DNA of 64,000 nucleotides from positions 2,065,024-2,129,023 of the forward strand of contig HG738140.1 of NCBI GenBank assembly GCA_000499405.2, in the 5' to 3' direction. Below the pieces are notes generated by a model. It had not been told where the DNA came from. It saw only the letters and a program-made list of their open reading frames with translations, and ran no database searches. The DNA is from Onchocerca volvulus (taxonomy: Eukaryota > Nematoda > Chromadorea > Rhabditida > Onchocercidae). Positions 38,733 to 49,536 of the stretch are shown here, one piece after another. The position numbers were made by a program, and so were the translations under genes. Within the stretch, counting starts at the first letter, position 1. Each line of letters begins with the position of its first letter.

Positions 38733-41700
38733 ATGAAATCGAGAAGTGACACCATCTATGCAGAACGTCAATCAAACGGTTCAAAAATCGATAAATGCGA
38801 CAACGTAATGGACAATGACCTTTTAGACGTACGTCGTGAACGTGCCTTTAAGTGTATTATATCTGTAGCAAGTACGATAAGTATTTCCAGCTTGCTAACA
38901 TTATGTCTTGTAGCGCCATCAGCTTATAATTTTGTCGACAATATGGGAACATTCACCAAGCAAGATTTTGCCTTTTGCGAAGTACGTGTAATTTTTTTTT
39001 TTTTATTTTGTAATTTATAAGCAAAAATTTCATTATTTGTAATGCAAGGTTGAAAAAATAAAAATGTGAAATCATCAAAAATCAAAATGTTAAAATATCA
39101 AAATGTTTGGCATTGTTATTATTATATGAAAAAAATATGAAATTGTATTTTTATGTTATATTTTTGAATTTCGAAGAAATATAAAGCATTTATTTTTAAC
39201 AAAAAATTTTAATTATACGTGATAATATATGATGAATAATCATTACTGCTATTTAAATTCTTTCCTTAAATTGTTTTCAACAGATAATTATAACCTTCTC
39301 CTTTATTTCTCGAAATTCATCAAGAGCTTAGTGGTCTGATAGAATAAAGCTCATAGATAAATCTAAAGAGAATCAAAAATTAATTTCGAAAATGTGACCC
39401 TTAAGAAATAATAACAAAAAATTAGCACAGAAACAGAATTTTATAAGATGATTTATCGTTTGATAATGCTTGCGAATTTTAATGATTGGAGAATAGATTT
39501 TACGACTAATGAATAGCAGAAATTGAAGTAATATATCCTTGAAGACATATTTATTTGAAAATGCAAGCAAATTCGCAAACATTTCCTAATAGCATTCGTG
39601 ATGATAAAAGATGAATTTTATTGCTAACGAATAGCAAAAATTGAAAAAATTTTAGCCAAGGGATAATTGAGAAAGTTAAAAGAATTTTTCCATCTGAAAA
39701 ATTTAATTAAAATTATTAATTGCTTGAAACTTTTGATTTTAGTGTAGCAAATATGAGAAAGTGCTTACTTTTAAATACATCAAAAGAGGAAATTTGCAAA
39801 GTAGTTCAATAAAATATATTAAAATTCTTAATTTCGTTTGCAAGATGAAAGATATTAAATCAAAAAATCTAAAAAAAGAGCAAATGAATTTGCGATAATT
39901 TTCAGAATTGAAATGCCGTAAAGTTAATTCTATTTGATTATTTCGCTCTTTCATCGACATTTCTGGCAATTCTTGAATATTTGCTATGTCTTAAGATAGG
40001 AATTATTAAATAAGAGATGAAAACAGAATTTATAATTCAAATTAAAATTTGAAAAAATAATTAATTTTTACAGGGTGCATCGCATGATTTAGAGGAAGAG
40101 TTGACAATAATGCGGCGAATAAATCCAAATCGAACAAGGAGAGAAGCGACACGTTATAGTAGTTTCAATCCAACAACAGTTCTTTCCGATTTTGTCACCT
40201 TCCAAGAATGTCCTGGTCCGTGTCATTGCAATTCTATCAATCATTTGGCCATCGTCTTTAGAAATTAAAATAAAATTCATTCGTTTTATCACAATAATAT
40301 GTAAAATATTTCGCATCAAAATTGCTGCGCAAAAACAAGGAAAATGATTTCAAATTTCTATACTTAAGTTTTTTGAATTATTTCTTGACAAAAAATTCAC
40401 AACTATGATAGTTAAGAGGATTTTAAAATTATATTGAAAAGAAAATTTAGATTTATTCATTTTTTTTAGCATGCTGCATGCCTGGCGAAAGAGGAGCACC
40501 AGGTGATTCTGGTCTTCCAGGACTTCCCGGAAGTCCTGGTCCAGATGGTGCACCTGGTAGGCCTGGTGCTACACCGAATGCTTCGTGTATTCCAGAGAGA
40601 GTATTCGAACCACCGCCATGTCTTCCATGTCCGCAAGGTCCACGTGGTGTTCCTGGTCATCCTGGATTTCCAGGAGATCCGGGAGATCCTGGTATATCTG
40701 GAAAACCTGGTAATTCTGCTACACTTTAATGACATTGGAAGTTCTGCTTCTTTCATTGCGTTTCAAAATAAAAAGTTTACATTTAATATAATTTAAGCAA
40801 TTTAAGGAATGAAAATTGTTTCTATGAGTTTCGTTTTTGAGGTGCTGATGGAATACGTGGCAAACCTGGTGAAGATGGACCACCAGGTCCAGATGGTCCA
40901 GAAGGTCCTGTTGGACCACCCGGAGACAAAGGTCCTACTCCAAATGCGCATGTTATTCCTGGTCCTCCAGGTGATCCAGGTGATCCAGGACCATGGGGAC
41001 CACCCGGATTTCCAGGTTTGTTTATTTCGATAATAAATTTAGCATGAGGAAGAATTCATCGAATTCATATCATTCTTTTTTGTTTCCAAATAACAACAAG
41101 TTACGAAATATATAACATTTTATAGGACCAAACGGTGAAGATGGCTATCCTGGACCACCGGGTGAAAAAGGTTGGCCGGGACCACCAGGACCTCCGGGTT
41201 TAATAGGACCTCCTGGTTTACCAGGACCTACTGGAGAGCAAGGACCATCAGGTTTGTTCTATATCAAGAAACACATTGACTTTTGCTCATTTCGAAATGC
41301 TGAAATTTTAAAACTAAAACGAATTATATTCAGAAAGTGAAAACTTTCAAAATATTTCGTAAAGAGTTTTAGCATTATTTAAATAAGCGTATTTTGAAAA
41401 ACTTCATTAAAATCTAAAAATTTCAGGAACTCCTGGAACATGTGTATGTCAGGATACGGAAGTTGTCATAGATGATATATCTAATCGTAGGCCGGTAAAA
41501 GAAGCAACAACGGAAAGCACAATGGAAAGTAATTTTTTGCAAAAAATAGAAGATAATGATGAAAAAGATAATGATGAAATTGTTTCGGAAACAATGAAAT
41601 TGAAAGAGCTTCCGGAACAATTGGATGAATCAGAAATATTTTCCATGCTTATCGATGAATTAGGAAAAAAAGATGATGAACAAGTAAAAGTGCAACAACA

Positions 41701-41809
41701 ACAACAAGTAGAACCAAGTGAGCTACCATACGTATCACAAAAATTACCGGATTCAAAAAGGCATGAAGTGGACAATAGAGCCATCGATCAATTAAATGGT
41801 TATCCATAA
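38733..41809 (+). CDS. dpy-2: cuticle collagen, dpy-2-like, with acidic C-terminal tail
   Basis: Six exons (38733-38981, 40074-40215, 40470-40709, 40842-41015, 41126-41251, 41427-41809) give 437 residues. The ATG lies a few bases after a CTACAG acceptor, a likely trans-splice site. The nematode cuticle collagen N-domain spans about 30-85 with a membrane segment ([20 protein letters not shown]). A subtilisin-type site RTRR is at 103-106. Gly-X-Y blocks follow from about 136, broken by [16 protein letters not shown] and TPNAHVIPG, with Cys clusters ECPACC and CVCQ for disulphides. After [11 protein letters not shown] comes a non-collagen tail of about 110 residues, rich in Glu/Asp with a run of five Gln. 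Collagens of this type are secreted by the hypodermis, trimerise and form cuticle annuli. The symbol rests on remembered likeness of the C-terminus and on the adjacent dpy-10-like gene; only the family call is firm. Confidence 0.93.
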
Positions 41810-43773
41810 TCATATCATAATCATATCATTAATGATATGATACCGGTCTTGTTGAAGATTATTGCCAATGTATAACATTAGGCTCGCGATATGCACGGGT
41901 AGCTCATACTCTTTTTACGCTTAATTACGTCGACAATTACTTTTCACACGCTTAATTATGGCCAATAATTTTTATTGTATTTGAATTAAATTGTCTTGTC
42001 CATTAAGACTTATTATAATCATTCGCTAAAATTTATTTATGCCTATAAAATTTTGAAAAATTTTCCCAAATTACCGTATGAAATTAACCTGATTTCTTCA
42101 ACGTTTCGTTATTTCTCTCAATACTTTCTTACATGATAATTTTAATTTAAAAATATAGCCATATGTAGCTCAATTGTGATTATTTATCTTTCATTTTAAT
42201 TATAACCAAGTTACAACATTTTGCTTAGTATTCATTATGTTTGCTCATTTAAATTATGAAAAAAAAAAAGAAGAAAAAAGCGTCAGTTAGTTTATTTCAA
42301 TCAATTTTTTTATAATTCAAAATTTTTCTTTTTTATAATCTTTACTCTTCATTGTCCTTCGTAATCATCATTTACTGTGCATTCCTTGTTTTTTCATTAT
42401 TACGTTATCAGAAGCAGAAGTATTTCAACGATGTCATCGATATTTTTAAAATTCAAAATTTTCAAATTGCACCTTATCACATCTTAGAATTACTTTTTGA
42501 ATACTTAGGAATGATTAAATTTAGAATAAGAATCCGTGTGTTTTTCCATGCCTCTGTCTTGTGAAATAATTTGTTACAACTGTGATTTATCATTTTGAAG
42601 TTTTTAATGCCCTTTTCGAAGAATTATTCTGTGATAAATTTAATACATTTTGAAAATAGTGTGAACTTTAAATATTTTGAAACAGCCAAGATCGATACGA
42701 TTGGCTTGTTTTTTAAGTAATTGATTGCTGATATCTTAAATTTCCGCATTCAGCAAGAGACCTAGAAAATTCCCGCGTTCAATGTTTCGAGAATGAAACT
42801 GAAATAGGCGAGAGTGGGAGGGTGAATATTAATGAGAGAGATTATTTCTAAAAACTTTCTGAGAATTCCCAATTGATCCCATGCTCATTATAAAAAAATG
42901 CATTTCAAGACTGAGATTATTGATAGTTCCAAGTTAATAAAATCATTCAAATTCATAAATAAAAACTTAGTGATTTCATTTATTAGCAATGAAGTAAATT
43001 ATTCAAAGTAATGATATATCAATTTATATGTTAATATCCCTTTGAAGAGCATCAAAATTTCTCATCAAAATTTGAAGAGACTATCTGAAAAAGGATTCTT
43101 AAATTTGAATCTGTAGATTTGATTTTTAAATTGAATCTGAGGAATTTATCCCATTAATAATTTTTTAAGAACGTAACTGCATACTGAATGTATTGGATTT
43201 CCCGTTCATTTCTATTAATTTCGTGATGTTTTAAAGCCTGCTCAATTATCATCTTTCATCAAATGCCTCGAAAACTATTTTCCACACTACATAAACGATA
43301 TCAAATTTTTGAAGTTTGCATAATAGATTGAAAGAAAGAGAAAGAGGGAGAAATAGAGAGAGAACGAATTTTTAGTTTGGGAAAATCATAGATGCAAATG
43401 AGCTTTATGATCGGTTTTCAATTTAATATCAAAATCTTTATGAAACATTTGCTTAATCGAAAAATGAATTTTTTTATTATGTAAACTGATAAAATGATAA
43501 AACTGATCAAATATGGAATTAAATATGGATAAAGTTCGATAATATTTAAATTGGTAAACTGATAAAGCTGATTAATCGATAAATTGATAAAACTAAATAT
43601 GTAACTTGTAAATATGTATAAATGATAATGTTATTTTACAGGAAAGTGCAGATTTGATGAAAAAATAAGAGGAAATATAAAAATGAACTACGCAAAATAG
43701 AGTTAAAATTTTATAGAAGGAAAAAAAATCAGGATTCCAAGTCACGCTTCATCGTACATGTCGAACGATAACA
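41810..43773. other. intergenic region after the first collagen
   Basis: A/T-rich with no supported gene. A short exon-like patch at about 42753-42826 (acceptor TTCCGCATTCAG, then an open, less AT-rich frame containing RVQCFENETEIG, then a GGGTGAAT donor) is noted but unlinked. A GA-rich purine stretch is at 43330-43370. The 70-codon frame at 42352-42564 is hydrophobic and unsupported. Confidence 0.5.
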
Positions 43774-44140
43774 TTATCTTATATCACCAGTCATTCTTAT
43801 AAGCCGTACAAATTCATCATCGATTTCATCTGTTTGAAATATCTGCTCCAAAAAATTCATATTCTTTATATATTTAAAGTTTATAAATTGCCCAACTAGC
43901 ATTTAATCGCCTAATCCATAATTCGAATCAAAATCGAATTAAAATTACTGCAGTTTTTAAAATTTGGTCCTGACATGCTTCTATTCGAACTTTTAAAATT
44001 CGAACTTGCCAAAATGGAAATTTCATTGCAGGGAAATACCTTTACATAAAATAAAAAATCTTTTTATTAATGAGTTGTACCTGATCATGCAGAGCATGGC
44101 CGATTTCAGCTCGTCTAATTAAATAAAATTGTCGGCTCAT
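43774..44140 (-). CDS. possible two-exon gene for a 49-aa protein
   Basis: Exon 44140-44081 starts MSRQFYLIRRAEIGHALHDQ and ends at a good CAG/GTACAA donor. Exon 43863-43774 continues in phase (FLEQIFQTDEIDDEFVRLIR) and ends MTGDIR-stop. The start sits eleven bases after an ATTGTAG acceptor that could take a spliced leader. Codon choice is unlike the surrounding A/T noise, and the product is a plausible helical, charged, soluble peptide. The internal acceptor (TATATAAAG) is weak; another acceptor (TTTCAAACAG, 43824) gives an early stop. I do not recognise it. It lies between the two collagens on the opposite strand. Confidence 0.4.
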
Positions 44141-44219
44141 TTGACTTTTGCTACAATGGGCATTTGAGCAAAAAAAGAAAAAAAAGGTGTATCTATGTAA
44201 AAACACTCATCTATTGGAA

Positions 44220-44640
44220 TACGACATTGCTGCAAATTTCCAAATCAGTCGGTAAAGAATTTGCAACGTTGTGTCAAAAATCACAAAGAACATTTACAGT
44301 TTTATTTATATAGATTATTTGCCGACTACTATCTAATAGTGAATCAATGACTGATTGACCTCACTTTGTTTATCCGGTAATCGGAACGTTTTGGCGGCAA
44401 CATGCTTATCCTTACGGCGTTTTGGCGGGAAATATGTTCATCCTTATGGCTTTTTGCCGGTGAACATACTTATTCTTGTGAAGAGATTAATAAAAAGTAC
44501 GTATATTTATACAGAATATTCAATTGCAATGTTGTGTCAAAATTTCAAAGCAATCGCTGAAGAACTTGCAAGGTTGTGTCAAAAGCCAAACATTTACAAC
44601 GAACATTTATATTTTTATTTATATATTGATACTTCTTATT
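44220..44640. repeat. composite repeat block with 32-bp minisatellite core
   Basis: The centre (44387-44480) holds three 32-bp units with TTTTGGCGG, AACATG and TTATCC words as at 8479-8630. It is flanked by related blocks carrying GCAAC/GGTTGTGTCAAAA at about 44262-44281, 44528-44541 and 44566-44583, each followed by a CATTTAC/ATATTTTTATTTATAT stretch. The 95-codon frame across it is a by-product. Confidence 0.75.
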
Positions 44641-45867
44641 GATTTCAGTTCTCCAAAAAACACTTTTTTTCCCACATTTTCACTTGCTTTATTGATTTAG
44701 CAAATTTAAGTTTATTATTGTTAACATTTTCATTCCATCATATTTTTTTCAAAATTAAAATATATTGGTAATGGCTATATCACATTTATTACCAAATATT
44801 CAAATCATTATTGAAATATTTTTCAATTGGTTCATATGGTCACTACTAAAGAATTTTCAGTATCGAATCATCATGAATTTTTCAAAAAGTTTGAATAGAA
44901 GCAAGTTAAGACAAGTTTTGAAAATTTGCAATAATTATAATTCATTTGATTTGAAATGGCGAATTATAATTCCACTGCATTTTTTGATTATTCATCCTTG
45001 CAGCGGTATATTTGTTTATAGATATATCTCTCTTAGCAAGTCGAATTAAATTTTCGCATATTTTTAAATTTTATGTGAAATCATTATTTTTCATTGGTGC
45101 CATGCATCAATTTGCTATCACGAAAAAAGTTCGAAACTTATGCATAAAAAACATTCATAACACTTCTTTTTTCGATTTATTTCTAATTTTTATTATTTTT
45201 TAAATTTGGAAAAAAAATTCAAAATAATTAAATGTGATAAACATTTCATATTTGATTAAAATTCCTATTTTTCTTCACAAATAATTTAAATATTTCCCTT
45301 ATTAGCGCATTGAAATCGAAATTTTTTAACTTTCCATTAATCAATGAATCTTTCAGCTCTTACACTTAATAGTTCAGTGTACTTTTCAAAGACCATATTT
45401 TGAAAATTAATTTTCACGAACTAATTGATTTAAAATTAATTCAAAAGAGAACTAATTTTAACAGGTCATATGTTGACATTTTTAAGGAGAAATGTGAAAA
45501 AATGACAGACTATCTTGTTACACAAATAGTAAAATGAGATATCTGAATACATTATGATTTTGTTTTCCAATGGAATATTTTTGATGTATATTTACAGCAG
45601 TTTGTTGAATTTTTACTTTTTCTTAAATTTCAAATTGCTTCGTTTATTTGCTCTTATAAACTAATTGATTGAATTGATCAAATCGTACATTAACTTTCTA
45701 TTCAAATTTTTATGAAATGATTAATTTTAGGTTTTTAATTTTTTTAATGACAAATTTTGATTCTTTCTATTAATTTTTCTTACATTTCCTTTTTTTTTTT
45801 CTTTTTTTTTAAATTTATGCTCAACTTAATTTTAAAAATTACAAATTATACACATAGAAAAGTATGG
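44641..45867. other. A/T-rich stretch without a supported gene
   Basis: Only A/T-rich sequence with isoleucine/phenylalanine-rich frames (44765-45049, 45012-45203) that lack splice context. It may be intron or upstream sequence of the exon fragments that follow. Confidence 0.5.
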
Positions 45868-47583
45868 TAAGAAGAATTAACAAGGACAAAACGAAGTTTG
45901 TTTGAGTTTGACCTAGCAAAGAAATTTGATGATAATTTAGGTCGTCGTCCTGTCAATATCGAAAATGTCACACTATCTGCTGCTGATGGTGTGAGGCAAT
46001 CAGTGCCATCAATAACAGCAGCAGTGATAAACGATAGCAAGGTATCAGAATATATTGTTAAATCGAGAACTGATACTGTCGAAGATATTATCACCATAGC
46101 AATATCAAAAATCCACCATATCATCATCCGATAGCTTCATATTCATCACAATTACGAGAATCCTACTTAGTCTTGCCGAAAGAGCAGATTTGTATTTCGA
46201 AAAAGGTAAGTTTTCGCATTTCAAAAATACTAATTTTTCGTAACTTGGCTTCAGTTCATATTTGCTTAGATTTCATACTGTTGAACCTATCAACAGTTAT
46301 CAGAAATCAGTTTGATGTATGACTAAATCTCTTAACATATAGTCATTATTGATTTTTAATTTCTATTTAACTTGTTATAGGTGTTTTTCTTGCCAACGAT
46401 TAACTAAGCTTTAAAACTAGGTATACTTGAAATTAACGGATTTGCTTAAAAGAATTAAAAAATACTAATATATAATTGAATTAATTTAGTATAAGTTAAA
46501 ATATTTGGTGTTCTAGTTGAATTAAAATATTGATATTCATATATAAAAGTTCATATAACTACCTTTATCACTAAATATATCTTACGGATGTGTCAACTTG
46601 TGCAATGAAGCAAATAATTTTTAAGTATTCAGGTTTGGATTAGATCATGATACTAATTTGTACTAAATTAGAATTCACAAAGTTTCAATCATTTGTAGCA
46701 CAATAAGTCGGAGTTTGATTTTGAAGTCAGTGAAAAAAGGACAAGGATAATCGGTCGCAAAAAATGCATTGAAAAGCAAGCTTAACTCGAAAAGAAGTTT
46801 CAATAAGCAGTAACGAATAACAATTTATAATAATTTGGCTTCAATTTCAATTTCTGAAAATTTTAAACTCAAACTATTTTTATTATTTGTCCATTTTTTA
46901 TTTATCTGCAAAAGAAAATTCTTGAATGGAAGAAAGAATTTAGAAAATCAAAAAACGAAGTACGCAATATTAGAATATCAAACTTGCCATAAGAAGACAG
47001 TAAGAAAATTGATGCAGAAAATAGGCCGAGAATCAATTGAAAAGTTTGAAAAAATTAGAAAATTTTACGTTTGGACGAATAAGCGCCTTTCAAGGAAGTT
47101 TATCACTTACAGTATTAATTTCAGTTCTTACAATTTTCGGCAATTCATCATTCCTTCTTCTTTTTTTTTTTTTTTTTTTTCGAATTTAATGATTTTAATC
47201 TTAGCTTATTTGAATTATTCAAAATTTTTAACAGTACTACTTCTTTGGCTATTGTCCATTTTGAAATTCAACATACTGGAAAAATAGCTTAAAAAATGGT
47301 TCAATTTACATGTCTGATTGAAAATTCTTTTGTAGTACGGTATGAAAAATCGAAAAAGAATAATAGTGGAAAAATGGTTTACAAAAAAAAAAAAGTTAAA
47401 AAATTAAATCTAGTTTCATTTTCTGAAAAACTTATTGGTTCTCTTATCTTTGTCTTTTATCATTTTTTTTTTTCATTTTAATGTGATTAATTTAATTTCC
47501 TAAAACTTTTAATTCATTTTTTAGGCCATCACTCATACGCCTTCACATCATCAATCCACAGTTCTCTATTAATGCAAAATTAA
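45868..47583 (+). CDS. exon fragments of an unrecognised + strand gene
   Basis: A coding-like stretch ending at a GATAGCAAG/GTATC donor (46041) contains RTKRSLFEFDLAKKFDD and NVTLSAADGVRQSVPS. A second stretch, 46100-46205, lies between a CACCATAG acceptor and an AAAAG/GTAAG donor. A final short one starts at 47525 after TTTTTTAG and stops at 47572 or 47583. Phase from the first donor gives LLSLAERADLYFEK and a Ser-rich end. Another frame of the second exon reads NPPYHHPIASYSSQLRESYL and looks more protein-like but needs a different upstream donor. No start or upstream exons were found. The RTKR could be a protease site. I cannot name the product. Confidence 0.35.
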
Positions 47584-47910
47584 CCAAAGATAGAACAATT
47601 GATCAAGTTAGTTGAATTTTATGAATTTTATTCGAACAATATGAAATACGACGAGAGCACAGAAAGGTTTATTATTTTTGTTCGATCAAATTTATCCAAT
47701 ACAATATTTGAATTTTGATTGAAAATTCTTGAAATACAAGAAGAGGTCACAGATTAATAAAATAGTTTTAGGCTGGCTATTTGCCGAATAAATTTTAGAA
47801 AATAAATGATAAGAAAAATTTCAGATACTTTCTAATAAATTCTAACAAGTTTGAAATATTTTTCAATTTGTATGAGAACAAACTTTTAAATTGCAATAAA
47901 TGATTTGTGA

Positions 47911-47922
47911 AAATTTACAGTA
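47911..47922 (+). promoter_or_regulatory. probable spliced-leader acceptor at the second collagen start
   Basis: AAAATTTACAG ends one base before the collagen ATG at 47922. With no upstream coding exon, this is best read as a trans-splice acceptor leaving a one-base 5' UTR. Confidence 0.55.
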
Positions 47923-49536
47923 TGGAACAATCCAATCGATCAGAGTTGACAATTCGACAACGAATGTATCAATTTGTTACTGGTTTACAAATTGCCTGTA
48001 GTTTCATATCATTATTAATATTATGCATTACATTACCTGTAATGTATAATAATGTTCAAACAACGATTGATTATGTTGATAATGGCATGCAATTTTGTGA
48101 GGTTCAAATTTTGCTCGATTAATTTATTAAAAATTTAAGGAATTAAATTGGAAATTTAATAGGCAATGTTTAGTAAAAAATTTTTGTTCAAAATTTTTCA
48201 TAAAAATTTTTGACAAATTTTTTCGTTTTTGAAATTATAGCATTCAAATGAAGAAGCATTACTGGAAGTAGAACGAGGGAAATCGTATATTTCTTCAAAT
48301 AGAACGAAACGTCAAACTTATGAACAGAGCAATTATCGGGTTAATTTTTTTTTTGTAATATATTGATTATTTAATAATTTTCTTAAACGATTAAATTTTT
48401 TTTTTGTTTTCTTATTGATAATGTTTTTGGCTTTATATTTTGTTATTATATTAGAATATAAATTCTAGGGTATGAATCAATTTCATGATTCCACGTTAAA
48501 TGAAGTAATCGGTGTACCGATTGAAACAGAATGTCCAGGTTGTTGTATTCCGGGTCCACCAGGACCACGTGGTCCAGGAGGTGCACCTGGAAAGCCTGGA
48601 TCTCCAGGCAAAGCAGGAAAACCTGGAACTCCTGGAACAACTCCAAATCAAACATGCCCGATGATACGTTTGAATCGATCGCCTCCACCATGTCGTCCTT
48701 GTCCAAAAGGTCCTCCGGGTATCAAGGGATGGCCTGGATTTCCTGGTGATCCGGGTCCAGCTGGCGAACAGGGAATAAGAGGTTATTGTAATTTCAAGTT
48801 AATTTGCAATGCTTTCTTCAAAGCATGCGTTGATTTTATTTTTAAATATTTCCAGGTAGAGATGGCGAAGATGGTGCACCAGGTGATCCGGGACCGCAAG
48901 GACCACCAGGTTTTCAAGGTGGTCCAGGTGTGCCAGGTGATAAAGGTCCAACACCAGAAGGTGAACTTCGAGAAGGTCCACCTGGAGATCCAGGATTAGT
49001 TGGACCCGTTGGTGTTCCTGGTCTACCAGGACTACCTGGTCGAAATGGAATGACAGGTTAGTTTAAAAGCTCTTCCATTATCTAAAATATAGCTGATTTC
49101 CAAACTGAATCAAAAACCAAATTTTAATTTGAGGACCACAAGGCGAACGTGGATGGCCAGGTTTACCAGGTGAGCCAGGTGAGCCCGGATATCCCGGTCC
49201 AGAAGGTCCGCCAGGTGAACAAGGACCACCAGGTAAGCTTATCCTAATAGTGAAAAAACTAAATTTAGAATATTTTGCTAATAAATCTAGCATAAATTCA
49301 AATTTTTCATAGCATCAAATAGGAATCGGCTTTATGTTTTTCCAAATTTTTCTTTATTAATTTTTAATCTATTTATCATGCTGTGCTAATTTTTCAATTT
49401 TTTCTCCAATACTCTTCTTCATTTCGTTTTTTAAGGAGAACCGGGAGTCTGCGTTTGTCAAAATATTGATTCAATTATCATTGCGAATCCATCTGCTTCT
49501 CAACCTCGGATAATGGAACGTTTAGAACTAAATTAA
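47922..49536 (+). CDS. dpy-10: cuticle collagen, dpy-10-like
   Basis: Six exons (47922-48101, 48241-48339, 48469-48781, 48856-49056, 49134-49232, 49436-49536) give 330 residues, close to the usual 290-360. The N-domain has a membrane segment ([19 protein letters not shown]), then RTKR at 81-84 for subtilisin-type processing. Gly-X-Y blocks follow, separated by [18 protein letters not shown] and [11 protein letters not shown]. Cys clusters are ECPGCC, CRPCP and CVCQ. The exon count, intron phases (0,0,1,1,1 against 0,1,1,1,1 in the upstream gene) and interruption positions show that the two genes are paralogues. The C-terminus ([11 protein letters not shown], ending [11 protein letters not shown]) resembles C. 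elegans DPY-10 as I remember it, and dpy-2 and dpy-10 are adjacent there. The collagen call is firm and the orthology inferred. Confidence 0.94.

Noticed and set aside
40466..40756. Open frames antisense or out of frame to the first collagen (also 40503-40796, 40719-40919, 41449-41784)
   Set aside because: They are by-products of the periodic Gly-X-Y codons; the collagen frame keeps splice phase and motif order.
44355..44642. 95-codon frame starting near the minisatellite
   Set aside because: It is made from repeat units and A/T-rich sequence.
45846..46127. 93-codon minus-strand frame opposite the unplaced + exons
   Set aside because: Composition is hydrophobic noise and the plus strand has the splice sites.
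48446..48749. Open frames antisense or out of frame to the second collagen (also 48799-48981, 49078-49293)
   Set aside because: Same reason: mirror images of GGN-CCN repeats.
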